Below are positions 26,658 through 35,721 of a stretch of DNA of 64,000 bases, piece after piece. The notes beneath the pieces were generated by a model, which saw nothing but the letters and a program-made list of their open reading frames with translations, ran no database searches and was not told the DNA's origin. The first letter of the stretch is position 1. Each line of letters begins with the position of its first letter. The stretch covers positions 1 to 64,000 of the forward strand of contig NZ_JACOPN010000003.1 in assembly GCF_014287875.1 (NCBI RefSeq), in the 5' to 3' direction. Both the position numbers and the translations under genes were made by a program. Source of the stretch: Flintibacter faecis. GTDB lineage: Bacteria; Bacillota; Clostridia; Oscillospirales; Oscillospiraceae.

Positions 26658-27476
26658 TTAAAAGGCGGGGATGATCTCCACCAGCAGCAGCAGCATGGGT
26701 GCGGCAAACGTCATAGAGTCGAACCGGTCCAGCATTCCGCCGTGACCAGGCAGAAGGTTGCCATAGTCCTTGATGCCGTACTGCCGTTTGATGAGGGAGA
26801 AGGACAGGTCTCCCAGTTCGGTAATGGCGCTGCCCAGCAGACCGTACAGGGCCAGAATGGGCAGGGACACGGTCAGGCCGGCGAAGCGCCGCAGAACCAG
26901 GCCATACAGCAGCAGGAACACCGCCCCGGATAAAATGCCGCCGATATAGCCCTCCAGAGACTTGTTGGGACTGACCCGGGTGATGCCCCGGTGGCGGCCC
27001 AGAAACACCCCGGCAAAATAGGCCCCCGCATCGGTGAGGAAGGCGCAGATGACGGGCAGCAGCACCAGCCACCGGCCATGCTCCATCCCCCGCAGCACCA
27101 CCAGGGAGGACAGGAACATGGGGATCAGCAGTCCGCCGAACATACACACCATCACCTGCTCCAGCCCCAGGGGCTTCTCCTCGTCATATCGAAGGATGGC
27201 CACAAAGAACAGGGCGCTCATCAGTATCAGGGCCACAGCCCGGGTGACCAGGCTGCCATAGCCGGACCAATAGCCCAGGGGGACGACCACCGCCGCCAGA
27301 GCGGTAAAGACATACATCAGGTTGTGGTGGGCCACCCGGGTGGCCTTGAGCAGCTCATAGCTGGCCAGGGCACAGATGCCGGACAGAAGTAGCGCCAGAC
27401 AGAAAGCAGGTGGGGCCAGCAGCACCCAGAAAAAGAACGGGGCCAGCACCACCGCCACAATGATCCGTGTCAGCAT
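26658..27476 (-). CDS. cdsA: phosphatidate cytidylyltransferase
   Basis: A 272-residue polytopic membrane enzyme making CDP-diacylglycerol from phosphatidate and CTP. The family signature appears near the C terminus as SFSLIKRQYGIKDYGNLLPG followed by HGGMLDRFDS. About eight hydrophobic segments precede and surround it. The gene lies 3 bp from uppS and 35 bp from dxr. Confidence 0.96.
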   Translation of the reverse strand: MLTRIIVAVVLAPFFFWVLLAPPAFCLALLLSGICALASYELLKATRVAHHNLMYVFTALAAVVVPLGYWSGYGSLVTRAVALILMSALFFVAILRYDEEKPLGLEQVMVCMFGGLLIPMFLSSLVVLRGMEHGRWLVLLPVICAFLTDAGAYFAGVFLGRHRGITRVSPNKSLEGYIGGILSGAVFLLLYGLVLRRFAGLTVSLPILALYGLLGSAITELGDLSFSLIKRQYGIKDYGNLLPGHGGMLDRFDSMTFAAPMLLLLVEIIPAF

Positions 27477-27479
27477 GGC

Positions 27480-28226
27480 TCACACACCTCCATAGCGCCG
27501 CTTACGGCCCTGAAAATCGGCGATGGCCCGCAGCAGTTCCTCGTTGGAGAAGTCGGGCCACAGCACGTCGGTGAAATAGAACTCCGCATAGGCCGCCTGC
27601 CACAGCAGGAAGTTGGACAGGCGCAGCTCCCCGCTGGGCCGGATGATCAGGTCCGGGTCGGGCACGCCCTTGGAGAACAGCTTTTCTGAAAACTGCTCCT
27701 CTGTCAGGCTGTCCGGGTCGGCCTTCCCCTGGACGCAGTCCCGGGCAAAGTCCCGGGCGGCCCGCAGGATCTCGTCCCGTCCGCCGTAGTTCAGGCAGAT
27801 GTTCACCTGGCAGCCCTCGTAGTGCCGGGAGATCTCCCGGGTGCGCTCTATCAGCTCCCGCAGCTCCGGGGTCAGGGGGGACAGGTCCCCGAAGAACTCC
27901 ATCTTCACCCGGTCCCGCTCCATCTTGCCGATGGCCTCCAGCAGATACTTTTTCAGCAGGCCCATAATGGCGGAGACCTCCTCCGCCGGCCGCTTCCAGT
28001 TCTCGGTGGAGAAGGCGTACACGGTGAGATAGTCCAGACCGATCTCCTTGCAATAGGTGGCGATGCGGCGGAAGGTCTCTGCCCCGGCGGCGTGACCGGC
28101 GGTGCGGGGCAGCCCCCGGCGCTTGGCCCACCGGCCGTTTCCGTCCATGATGATGGCCACATGGCGGGGCAGGTGTTCAAAATCTACCTTTGGCCCCTGC
28201 TCCTCTTTTGATTTAAAAAATGGCAT
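27480..28226 (-). CDS. uppS: isoprenyl transferase (undecaprenyl diphosphate synthase)
   Basis: A 248-residue cis-prenyltransferase that builds the C55 lipid carrier for cell-wall synthesis. The catalytic Asp is in IIMDGNGRWAKRRGL, and further conserved segments are YAFSTENWKRP and DLIIRPSGELRLSNFLLWQ. Cytoplasmic, membrane-associated. It sits between frr and cdsA in the conserved operon. Confidence 0.97.
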   Translation of the reverse strand: MPFFKSKEEQGPKVDFEHLPRHVAIIMDGNGRWAKRRGLPRTAGHAAGAETFRRIATYCKEIGLDYLTVYAFSTENWKRPAEEVSAIMGLLKKYLLEAIGKMERDRVKMEFFGDLSPLTPELRELIERTREISRHYEGCQVNICLNYGGRDEILRAARDFARDCVQGKADPDSLTEEQFSEKLFSKGVPDPDLIIRPSGELRLSNFLLWQAAYAEFYFTDVLWPDFSNEELLRAIADFQGRKRRYGGV

Positions 28227-28295
28227 ATGTCTCCGACATCCTCTTCAATTTAATAGACAGAAAGGATGCAGAACACAGAGCCACCCCCGCATTCT

Positions 28296-28332
28296 GCACC
28301 CCTCTTCCCCCTTGGGGGAAGCTTGTCATTCG
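28296..28332 (-). other. hairpin after frr
   Basis: CTTCCCCC-AA-GGGGGAAG directly past the frr stop on the minus strand without a T-tract. Resembles the core of the palindromic repeat at 35.6 kb. Probably an intra-operon structure. Confidence 0.4.
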
Positions 28333-28333
28333 G

Positions 28334-28888
28334 TCAGACCGCCATCAGTTCCTTGTCCTTCTTGGCCGTCAGCTCGTCGATCTCTTTGCACCGCTTGTCG
28401 GTCAGATCCTGGAGCTCCTTCTCCAGGTTCTTCTGGTCGTCCTCGGTGATCTCGGACTTCTTGGTCTTTTTCTTGATCTCGTCCATGGCATCCCGGCGGA
28501 TGTTCCGCACGGCCACCTTGCCCTCCTCGCCATACTTCTTCACCTGCTTGGTCAGCTCCTTGCGGCGCTCCTCGGTGAGCTGGGGGAAGGCCAGGCGCAG
28601 CACACGGCCGTCGTTCTGGGGGTTGATGCCCAGGTCAGAGGTCTGGATGGCCTTCTCGATGGCCTTCAGCAGGGAGTTGTCCCAGGGCTGGATGACCAGG
28701 GTGCGGGGGTCGGGGGAGCTGACAGCGGCCACCTGGTTCAGGGGGGTGGGAGTACCGTAATACTCCACGGTGATGCGGTCCAGCACGCCGGCATTGGCAC
28801 GGCCCGCCCGGACGGAGGCGAAGTTGGCCTTGACCACCTCGATGGTCTTCAGCATTTTCTCATCATAATTCTTGATCTCAGGACTCAT
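28334..28888 (-). CDS. frr: ribosome recycling factor
   Basis: A 184-residue factor that, with EF-G, splits post-termination ribosomes. Standard length and features: an N-terminal helix with ASVRAGRANAGVLDRITVEYYGTPTPLNQ motif (conserved RAGRA), the beta domain, and a C-terminal helical hairpin KKYGEEGKVAVRNIRRDA. It follows pyrH by 55 bp. Confidence 0.97.
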   Translation of the reverse strand: MSPEIKNYDEKMLKTIEVVKANFASVRAGRANAGVLDRITVEYYGTPTPLNQVAAVSSPDPRTLVIQPWDNSLLKAIEKAIQTSDLGINPQNDGRVLRLAFPQLTEERRKELTKQVKKYGEEGKVAVRNIRRDAMDEIKKKTKKSEITEDDQKNLEKELQDLTDKRCKEIDELTAKKDKELMAV

Positions 28889-28943
28889 GGTCTCGACTTC
28901 CTTTCTTCTATCCCAGGCCGGGCCTGGATACTTCGGGGGCGTT

Positions 28944-29660
28944 TCAGCCGCCCACCACCGTGCCGATCTTCTCGCCCATCACGGCCCGCAGGATGTTCTC
29001 CGGGTCCTTCAGCGCAAACAGCAGCACGGGGATCTTGTTGTCCATAGACAGGGAGGTGGCGGTGGAGTCCATCACCTTCAGGTGCTGGGCCAGCACGTCG
29101 TCATAGGTGATGGTCTCGTATTTCACGGCGGCGGGGTCCACCTTGGGATCGGCGGAGTAGACGCCGTCGATATTCTTGGCCAGCAGGATCACATCCGCAT
29201 CGATCTCCGCAGCCCGGAGAACAGCGGCGGTGTCGGTGGAGAAGAAGGGGTTGCCGGTGCCGCAGCCGAAGATGACCACACGGCCCTTCTCCAGGTGCCG
29301 GATGGCCCGGGAGCGGATATAGGGCTCGGCCATGGCCCGCATCTCGATGGCGGTCTGTACCCGGACCTCTACGCCCTTCTGCTCCAGCACGTCGGCCACG
29401 GCCAGGGCGTTGATGGCGGTGGCCAGCATGCCCATGTGGTCGGCCCGGACCCGCTCCATCTGGTCGCCGCCGTCCTTCACGCCCCGCCAGAAGTTGCCGC
29501 CGCCTACGACCACGCCCACCTGAACGCCCAGCTCTACGCAGCGCTTGACGACGTCGCACACCTGGCCGATCACATGAAAGTCCAGCCCACGGGAGGCGTC
29601 GCCCGCCAGGGCCTCGCCGCTGATCTTCAGCAGCACTCGTTTATACTTAGGTTGCTCCAT
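28944..29660 (-). CDS. pyrH: UMP kinase
   Basis: A 238-residue bacterial UMP kinase of the amino-acid-kinase fold, phosphorylating UMP to UDP. Motifs include LLKISGEAL, the glycine-rich VGGGNFWRG, and [13 protein letters not shown]. The frame can start at a GTG at 29669, but I choose ATG 29660 (MEQPKYKR) because CAGGAG lies 8 bases upstream. It is the first gene of the operon; the rpsB-tsf genes common upstream elsewhere are not here, and rlmA diverges. Confidence 0.96.
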   Translation of the reverse strand: MEQPKYKRVLLKISGEALAGDASRGLDFHVIGQVCDVVKRCVELGVQVGVVVGGGNFWRGVKDGGDQMERVRADHMGMLATAINALAVADVLEQKGVEVRVQTAIEMRAMAEPYIRSRAIRHLEKGRVVIFGCGTGNPFFSTDTAAVLRAAEIDADVILLAKNIDGVYSADPKVDPAAVKYETITYDDVLAQHLKVMDSTATSLSMDNKIPVLLFALKDPENILRAVMGEKIGTVVGG

Positions 29661-29692
29661 TGGAACCACTCCTGTCTGTTTTCTTACAGTCT

Positions 29693-29721
29693 ATTCTAAT
29701 ATAATTCTATCCGTTTGCATA
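29693..29721 (-). promoter_or_regulatory. possible promoter of the pyrH operon
   Basis: TATGCA (29721-29716), 17 bp, TAGAAT (29698-29693) on the minus strand; moderate match. Confidence 0.4.
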
Positions 29722-29832
29722 GGGGGAATCACAAAATTTTTCATTTTATTCCGCCGGAAGCTGTTTTGCCGGACGAAATCGGGCTTGCCATTTTCTCCGT
29801 TTCACGCCATAATGGTAGTTGAGGTGAACCAT

Positions 29833-30663
29833 GTGACAAGCTTATTCCGATGCCCCCTGTGCTCCGCCCCCCTGACCCGGGAGGAGCAGGGCTATCTCTG
29901 CCCCGGCGGCCACTGCTTCGACGTGGCCGCGGCCGGCTATACCCATCTGCTGCCCGCCAACCGAAAGCACTCCAAAAATCCTGGGGATGACAAGGCCATG
30001 GTGGCCGCCCGCTCCGCCTTTCTGGACCGGGGCTACTACGCCCCTTTGCGGGATGCCCTGTGTGCCCGGGTGGCGGAGGAGTGCAGGGCCCTCCCCTCCC
30101 CCGCCCTGCTGGACAGCGGCTGCGGCGAGGGGTACTACACCGCCGGGCTGTATCAGGCCCTGACCGCCGCCGGGTGTGCGCCCAAAATCGCCGGAGTAGA
30201 TATCTCTAAATTCGCCCTGCGCCGGGCGGCCAAGCGCCTGCCCCAGGGGGAATTCGCCGTGGCCTCCGTCTATCACCTGCCCCTGGCCGACGAGAGCGTG
30301 GACGCCCTGGTGAACGTGTTCTCCCCCCTGTCTGCGGAGGAGTTTTCCCGGGTCCTCCGCCCCGGCGGGCTGTTCTGCTATGTGGTGCCCTCCGCCCGGC
30401 ACCTGTGGGAGATGAAGCAGGTGCTCTATGCCAGACCCTATGAGAACCCGGTGAAGCGGGAGGACTACCCCGGCTTTGTCTGGCAGGGGGCGGACCAGGT
30501 CCGCTGCGCCCTGTCCCTCTCCTCCAATCAGGACATCATGGCCCTGTTCGGCATGACCCCCTACGCCTGGAAGACCCCCAAGGAGGGGGTGGAGCGTCTG
30601 TCCGCCCTGGAGCAGCTGGACTGCCAGGCGGGATTCGATATTCATATCTATCGAAAGATGTAA
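29833..30663 (+). CDS. rlmA: 23S rRNA (guanine-N1)-methyltransferase RlmA-like
   Basis: A 276-residue class I methyltransferase with an N-terminal zinc finger (FRCPLCSAPL...YLCPGGHCFD) and the SAM motif LLDSGCGEGYYT, as in RlmA enzymes that modify a guanosine in helix 35 of 23S rRNA. The start is a GTG at 29833 (VTSLFRCPLC), supported by GAGGTG 7 bases upstream; an ATG at 29812 lacks a site. The family also includes antibiotic-resistance relatives, but nothing here indicates that. Confidence 0.85.
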   Translation: MTSLFRCPLCSAPLTREEQGYLCPGGHCFDVAAAGYTHLLPANRKHSKNPGDDKAMVAARSAFLDRGYYAPLRDALCARVAEECRALPSPALLDSGCGEGYYTAGLYQALTAAGCAPKIAGVDISKFALRRAAKRLPQGEFAVASVYHLPLADESVDALVNVFSPLSAEEFSRVLRPGGLFCYVVPSARHLWEMKQVLYARPYENPVKREDYPGFVWQGADQVRCALSLSSNQDIMALFGMTPYAWKTPKEGVERLSALEQLDCQAGFDIHIYRKM

Positions 30664-30666
30664 AGA

Positions 30667-30702
30667 ACGGATTGCCGCGTCGCTGCGCTCCTCGCAATGA
30701 CA
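30667..30702 (-). repeat. palindromic intergenic repeat, copy 2
   Basis: ACGGATTGCCGCGTCGCTGC...CTCGCAATGACA, inverted relative to copy 3, which lies 40 bp away. Located between the convergent rlmA and gltX. Confidence 0.8.
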
Positions 30703-30742
30703 AAAAATCGGCTGCTGCGTCAAAACAGTACAGTCCCGAAAA

Positions 30743-30786
30743 CCTGTCATTGCGAGAAGGCGCAAAGCGCCGACGTGGCAATCCGT
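30743..30786 (+). repeat. palindromic intergenic repeat, copy 3
   Basis: CCTGTCATTGCGAGAAGGCG, an internal GGCGcaaaGCGCC palindrome, and GACGTGGCAATCCGT. With copy 2 it forms an inverted pair. Confidence 0.8.
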
Positions 30787-30842
30787 CTCTTCGTCCCCCC
30801 CCCGCTGCCGCAGAATTCCGGCGACGGCGAGGGGGTTTTGAT

Positions 30843-32327
30843 TTATTTCAGCTTCTCCAGCCCCAGCTCCAGGCGCTTCAGGGTCTCCTCCCGGCCCAGG
30901 ATGCGGCAGATCTCCACCGCCCCGCCGGGGGTGACGGCCTTGCCGGCGGCGGCGATGCGCACGGGCCACATCAGGGTGGCGTTCTTTACCTCCAGCTTGG
31001 CGGCCAGCTCCACCAGTCCGTCGTGGATGGCGTCCTGGGTCCAGTCGGGCAGCTGGCGCAGCATGGGGATGGCGGCCTCCAGCATGGCCTTGGACACCTC
31101 GGCGTTGGTCTTGGACTTCTTGTTGGTGAACAGCTCTGCGTCATACTCGGGCAGGGCCTGGAAGAAGTCCACCTTCTCGGGGATGTCGGTGAGCTTCTCG
31201 CACCGGGCCTGGAGCAGGGCGGCGATGTCGTCGGCGGAGATATCCTCCCGCTGCACCGCCTGGCGGATATAGGGCCGGGCCACATCGGCGAAGGCCTCCG
31301 GGGCCATGGCCCGGAGATAGATGGCGTTGAAGTGGGTCAGCTTCTCGATGTCGAAGATGGCGGGGGACTTGGACATGCCCGCCAGGTCAAAGGCCTTGGC
31401 CAGCTCCTGGAGGGAGAACACCTCCTGCTCGGCGATGTCCCCCCGGGGGGACCAGCCCAGCAGGGCCACATAGTTCAGGATAGCCTCGGTGAGGAAGCCC
31501 TGGGCCCGCAGGTCCTCGTAGGAGGGGTCGCCGTGGCGCTTGGACATCTTGTTCTGGGCGTCCCGCATGACGGGGGAGCAGTGGACGTACACGGGCACGT
31601 CCCAGCCGAAGGCCCGGTACAGCAGGTCATACTTGGGGGCGGAGGACAGATACTCGCTGCCCCGGACCACATGGGTGATGCCCATCAGGTGGTCGTCGAT
31701 GACGTTGGCAAAGTTATAGGTGGGCAGGCCGTCCCGCTTGAGCAGCACCTGGTCGTCCAGGGTCTTGTTCTCCACGGTGATGTCCCCGAAGATGGCATCG
31801 TGGAAGGTGGTGGAGCCCTCCTGGGGGATCTTCTGGCGGATGACATAGGGCTCCCCCGCCTCCACGCGGGCCAGGGCTTCCTCCAAAGGCAGGTCCCGAC
31901 AGGGGTCGGCAGCGCGTGCAAAGTCGCCGGAGTCCTCCTCCGACTCGCACTTCTCGCAGAAGCAGTAGTAGGCGTGGCCCTTCTCCGCCAGCAGTCTGGC
32001 ATACTTGCCATAGGTGTCCCGGCGCTGGGACTGGATATAGGGGGCCACGGGACCGCCCACGTCGGGGCCCTCGTCGTGGTCCAGGCCGCACTCGGCCAGG
32101 GTGCGGTAGATGACATCGGTGGCGCCCTCCACCAGCCGGCCCTGGTCGGTGTCCTCAATGCGCAGGATAAAGGTCCCTCCGGCGTTCCGGGCGATGAGCC
32201 AGGTATACAGTGCGGTGCGCAGGTTGCCCACGTGCATATATCCCGTGGGAGAGGGGGCAAAGCGGGTGCGCACCTTCCCCTTGGGGATCTTGGCCTCCAT
32301 CTCCTCAAAATACTTCTGATCCAGCAT
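30843..32327 (-). CDS. gltX: glutamyl-tRNA synthetase
   Basis: A 494-residue class I synthetase charging tRNA-Glu. The HIGH-type motif appears as PSPTGYMHVGNLRTALY, a zinc-binding cysteine region as CFCEKCESEED, and the KMSKS loop as KMSKRHG. The length is normal and the anticodon-binding C-terminal half is intact. Possibly non-discriminating (also tRNA-Gln), as in many Firmicutes; this cannot be read here. Start ATG 32327 follows GGAGGAAAG. Confidence 0.97.
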   Translation of the reverse strand: MLDQKYFEEMEAKIPKGKVRTRFAPSPTGYMHVGNLRTALYTWLIARNAGGTFILRIEDTDQGRLVEGATDVIYRTLAECGLDHDEGPDVGGPVAPYIQSQRRDTYGKYARLLAEKGHAYYCFCEKCESEEDSGDFARAADPCRDLPLEEALARVEAGEPYVIRQKIPQEGSTTFHDAIFGDITVENKTLDDQVLLKRDGLPTYNFANVIDDHLMGITHVVRGSEYLSSAPKYDLLYRAFGWDVPVYVHCSPVMRDAQNKMSKRHGDPSYEDLRAQGFLTEAILNYVALLGWSPRGDIAEQEVFSLQELAKAFDLAGMSKSPAIFDIEKLTHFNAIYLRAMAPEAFADVARPYIRQAVQREDISADDIAALLQARCEKLTDIPEKVDFFQALPEYDAELFTNKKSKTNAEVSKAMLEAAIPMLRQLPDWTQDAIHDGLVELAAKLEVKNATLMWPVRIAAAGKAVTPGGAVEICRILGREETLKRLELGLEKLK

Positions 32328-32379
32328 ATTCTTTCCTCCGTAATTGCGGCACAGCCGCTTGATCTCATTCTAGTCCCAT

Positions 32380-32408
32380 ATTATAGAGGAAATCCCCCCG
32401 TTTGGCAA
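32380..32408 (-). promoter_or_regulatory. sigma-A promoter of gltX
   Basis: TTGCCA (32408-32403), 17 bp, TATAAT (32385-32380) on the minus strand, followed by a GCGGC/GCCGC leader hairpin. Confidence 0.7.
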
Positions 32409-32439
32409 GGGCGCTTTGCCGCCCCGTCCAAACTTCCTG

Positions 32440-32469
32440 TTGCCCGCCCCTCGGCCCCCATGATATAAT
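32440..32469 (+). promoter_or_regulatory. sigma-A promoter of the 406-aa membrane protein gene
   Basis: TTGCCC, 18 bp, TATAAT on the plus strand, divergent from the gltX promoter and about 40 bp before the ATG. Confidence 0.55.
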
Positions 32470-32509
32470 CAAGAAAAAGGGACCACCCACATCTGGAAAG
32501 GAGCCGACC

Positions 32510-33730
32510 ATGACTTCTACCACCGGTCTGTTTCAGCTTTTTCTCTCCTCGCTCCTCAGCCGGAGCGCCATGGGATTCTTCCTGCTGCTGTTTCTCTGTT
32601 GCGCGGTCCTGTTTTTCAAATGCAGGGGCCGCTCCCTCCTGCGCATGGTCAGCGGCCTGCTGGCCCTGGTCTGCCTGGTCTATGGGGTGTTTATCCTCTT
32701 CCTGGTCTTCGCCTTTGGACACTCTGATGGCCGCCTCACCGAGCGGTCCGGCGAGGTGGTGGAGTGGAGCACCGACGGGGACACCAGTCTCTCCTCCTTT
32801 GTGGTGCAGACGGAGGAGGGAGACCGCTTCGGCGTTCTGATGACCGGCCAGACCGTCGTCCTGCCCAGCGATACCCTGTCAGCGGAGGACTTTCTGCGCC
32901 AGCCGCCGGAGGGCGTGGTGGTCTCCGTCCTCGGTAAGAAGGGCCGCCAGACCCTCACCGCCCAGGATGGCAGAACGCTGGCCGCTTGTTCTGCGGAGCG
33001 GGTCTCCATCGTCGGCCAAGTGACACAGAATGTCTTTCCTCTGTCCGACGGGACAGAGGTCGACCTGATACAATACGGCAGCGCCCTCTTCGCATCCAAT
33101 CTCTACCGTCTGCGGGACGGGAAGCAGCTGCTGCGGGAGCTTCCGCCCTCCGGCCCGGAAAACGTGGCCGTCGGCGGGGTGGCGGGCTTCGACGATCTGC
33201 CCCCGGCAGCCCAGGCGGCCGTCTCTGCCTACTATGACCGGCGGGGCCTGCTGTACAACATAAAGCAGCAGGTGGAGGCCGCCTATCAGGCGTACCGGAC
33301 GGACCCGGACTCTCTCCCCTTCCATGTGGAGCAATCCATCTCCCCCTCCGCCGCCAGCAGCCGGGTCCTGTATTTCCTCACCTCCGTGACCATGCCGGGC
33401 GGGAACGGCTCCGGCAAAGAGCTTCGCCTGGGGGATGCCTTTGACCGGGAGACCGGGGCGCGGCTGCCCCCCCTCACGCTGTTCTCTCTCCCGCCGGAGC
33501 AGGTGCCGGAGGCCCTTGTCTCCCTGTCCAAGCCGGAGAACGACACCCTGCACGCGGAGATGCTTGCGGCGTTCCGGCCGGAATATCTGGTCTTCTTCCC
33601 GGAGCATCTGGAACTGAACTTCCCCATGGGGACCCTGCCCAGCCAGGAGTATGACTATATCGCCGCGCTGGACTACACCCCCCAGCTCACCGCCCTGCTG
33701 CAAAGCTGGGCCATCCCGCTAGACAACTGA
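32510..33730 (+). CDS. membrane-anchored protein of unknown function
   Basis: A 406-residue protein with two N-terminal membrane helices (about 18-36 and 45-68) and a large, probably extracytoplasmic domain. The C-terminal section (YLVFFPEHLELNFPMGTLPSQEYDYIAALDY) faintly resembles the RsiV-like DUF3298 C terminus, an observation I hold loosely. Start ATG 32510 follows GGAAAGGAG; the upstream open frame is not coding. Own promoter and terminator. Confidence 0.65.
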   Translation: MTSTTGLFQLFLSSLLSRSAMGFFLLLFLCCAVLFFKCRGRSLLRMVSGLLALVCLVYGVFILFLVFAFGHSDGRLTERSGEVVEWSTDGDTSLSSFVVQTEEGDRFGVLMTGQTVVLPSDTLSAEDFLRQPPEGVVVSVLGKKGRQTLTAQDGRTLAACSAERVSIVGQVTQNVFPLSDGTEVDLIQYGSALFASNLYRLRDGKQLLRELPPSGPENVAVGGVAGFDDLPPAAQAAVSAYYDRRGLLYNIKQQVEAAYQAYRTDPDSLPFHVEQSISPSAASSRVLYFLTSVTMPGGNGSGKELRLGDAFDRETGARLPPLTLFSLPPEQVPEALVSLSKPENDTLHAEMLAAFRPEYLVFFPEHLELNFPMGTLPSQEYDYIAALDYTPQLTALLQSWAIPLDN

Positions 33731-33740
33731 CAAAATTCCC

Positions 33741-33778
33741 GGGCGGGTCCTGTATGGCCCGCCCGATTTGCTTTTTTC
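33741..33778 (+). terminator. terminator of the 406-aa protein gene
   Basis: GGGCGGG...CCCGCCC with a TCC/GG extension, followed by GATTTGCTTTTTT. Confidence 0.75.
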
Positions 33779-33835
33779 GGAAAAATCGTGTATCCTAATA
33801 TAGCATCTATCCACCCACATTAAAGGAGGTCTATT

Positions 33836-35551
33836 TTGTCACACAATCGAATACGCCTGCCCAAAAGCCGGTTTGGGCGCACCCTGCTCAGCCTGGCGGT
33901 GACGGCGGCGGTGGGCTTTGGGTATTTCTATGTCACCCTGCCCGCCCTGAACCCCCACGCCGGGGAGTTCTACAGCTTTCTCGGTCTGCTGTGCGCCGTA
34001 TACGTCGTCTGCGTCTTTCTCCTGTCCGGCGCACCCCACGACAACGTGATCCGCACCCCCAAGGAGAAGCTCCGCGAATGGCTGAAATTCATCAAGAGCC
34101 GCTGTCTGCCAGTGGGACTGCTGTTTGTGGCGGTGGTCGTGATAGCCGCTGTGGGCAACGTCGTCTCCATGCCCCTGCTCCGGGCGGCGGCCTATCGGGA
34201 CCTGCTGACGGTGCAGACCGGGGACTTTGCCTCTGACGTGGCCCAGATCTCCTTCAACGAGATCCCCACCCTGGACCGCACCTCCGCCGAATTCCTGGGG
34301 GACCGGCAGATGGGCACCCTCAGCGACATGGTCAGCCAGTTTGAATACTCCGGCGACTCCACTCAGATCAACTATCAGGGCCGCCCGGTGCGGGTGGCTC
34401 CCATCGCCTATGCCGACCTGTTCAAGTGGCTGACCAACCGCGGCCAGGGCCTGCCCGCCTATGTGGTGGTGGACATGGTCACCCAGGAGGCCACCGTCAC
34501 CCGCCTGCCCCAGGGGATGAAATACTCCTTCTCCGAGCCGCTGAACCGGAACATCGTCCGGCACCTGCGCTTCCACTACCCCACCATGATGTTCTCCACC
34601 CCGGAGTTTGAGATCGACGAGAGCGGCCACCCCTGGTGGATCGCCCCCCGGGTGGTAAAGACCATCGGCCTGTTCGGGGGCACGGACATCCAGGGCGCAG
34701 TGCTGGTGGATGCCGTCACCGGCCAGAGCCAGTATTACAAGGAGGTCCCCACCTGGGTGGACACCCTGTATGTGCCCGAGCTCATCATGCAGCAGTATGA
34801 CTACCACGGCACTCTGGTCCACGGCTTTATCAACTCCCTGCTGGGCCAGCGGGACGTGACCATCACCACCGACGGCTATAACTACATCGCCATGAACGAC
34901 GATGTGTACGCCTACACCGGCGTGACCTCCGCCAACGCCGACCAGTCCAACCTGGGCTTTCTGCTGTGCAACATGCGCACGAAAGAGACGCACTTCTACG
35001 AGGCCCCCGGTGCCACTGAAGCGGCGGCCCGGGCCTCTGCCGAGGGCGTGGTCCAGGACCTGGGCTATGTGTCCACCTTCCCCCTGCTGCTGAACATCGC
35101 CGGGGAGCCCACCTATTTCATCCCCCTGCTGGACAACACCAATCTGGTGAAGAGCTATGCCATGGTCAACGTGGCCCAGTATCAGCTGGTGGCCACCGGG
35201 GCCACCGTCTCCGCCTGCGAGCAGACCTATATCCAGATGCTCTCTGACAAGGGGGTCACCACCCCGGAGGAGCTGCCCAAGACCCAGGCCAGCGGCACCA
35301 TCGCCGAGATCCGCTCCGCTGTTTTAAGCGGCAGCACCTATTACTTCCTCCGCCTGGAGGGCGAGACTGTGTTCTATGCCCTCTCCGCTGCCCAGGACCG
35401 CCAGGCCGTCACCCTGAACGTGGGGGACCGGATCACCCTGGACCACGCCCTGCCCGGCGAGGAGGAGACCGACATTCTGGATGCCTACGCCCTGACCATC
35501 GACGGGCGGGGAAGCAGTCAGACGGTTGCTCCTGATCTTGCCGCCGGCTGA
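33836..35551 (+). CDS. conserved membrane protein of unknown function
   Basis: A 571-residue protein with three N-terminal hydrophobic segments (about 18-36, 44-62 and 90-112) and a long extracytoplasmic part with repeated beta-rich blocks (LPAYVVVDMVTQEATV, IQGAVLVDAVTGQSQYY). It begins with a TTG codon at 33836; AAAGGAGG lies 6 bases upstream and no ATG in frame is as well placed. I have seen similar proteins in Clostridia without assigned function. It ends before a palindromic repeat and the rnf terminator. Confidence 0.7.
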   Translation: MSHNRIRLPKSRFGRTLLSLAVTAAVGFGYFYVTLPALNPHAGEFYSFLGLLCAVYVVCVFLLSGAPHDNVIRTPKEKLREWLKFIKSRCLPVGLLFVAVVVIAAVGNVVSMPLLRAAAYRDLLTVQTGDFASDVAQISFNEIPTLDRTSAEFLGDRQMGTLSDMVSQFEYSGDSTQINYQGRPVRVAPIAYADLFKWLTNRGQGLPAYVVVDMVTQEATVTRLPQGMKYSFSEPLNRNIVRHLRFHYPTMMFSTPEFEIDESGHPWWIAPRVVKTIGLFGGTDIQGAVLVDAVTGQSQYYKEVPTWVDTLYVPELIMQQYDYHGTLVHGFINSLLGQRDVTITTDGYNYIAMNDDVYAYTGVTSANADQSNLGFLLCNMRTKETHFYEAPGATEAAARASAEGVVQDLGYVSTFPLLLNIAGEPTYFIPLLDNTNLVKSYAMVNVAQYQLVATGATVSACEQTYIQMLSDKGVTTPEELPKTQASGTIAEIRSAVLSGSTYYFLRLEGETVFYALSAAQDRQAVTLNVGDRITLDHALPGEEETDILDAYALTIDGRGSSQTVAPDLAAG

Positions 35552-35558
35552 CAGCCCT

Positions 35559-35650
35559 CTCCCACAGGGCGAGCCAGGTACGCACCTGTCTCCTCTTGCC
35601 TCCCCCCCTGGGGGAGGTGGCCAGTGCGCACACTGGTCGGAGAGGGTCTC
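35559..35650. repeat. palindromic intergenic element
   Basis: CCCTCTCCCACAGGG at the left and GGTCGGAGAGGG at the right are inverted, with nested GGTACGCACC and CCTCCCCCC/GGGGGAGG palindromes. Similar CTCCCC-rich elements recur in Oscillospiraceae intergenic regions; the GGGGGAAG hairpin after frr may be a fragment. Confidence 0.55.
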
Positions 35651-35657
35651 CCCCGCC

Positions 35658-35704
35658 GCAAAAAATCCCGCCTGCCGAGATGTTCGGCAGGCGGGATTTC
35701 TTCT
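35658..35704. terminator. terminator of the rnf operon, bidirectional
   Basis: AAATCCCGCCTGCCGA / TCGGCAGGCGGGATTT, a perfect 16-bp stem with a 5-base loop, followed by TTTTTTG on the minus strand and TTCTTC on the plus strand. Confidence 0.88.
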
Positions 35705-35721
35705 TATGGAGGATTGATTTT

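Noticed and set aside
30672..32468. 598-codon plus-strand frame opposite gltX
   Set aside because: Begins in palindromic repeats and runs antisense through gltX; composition is not protein-like.
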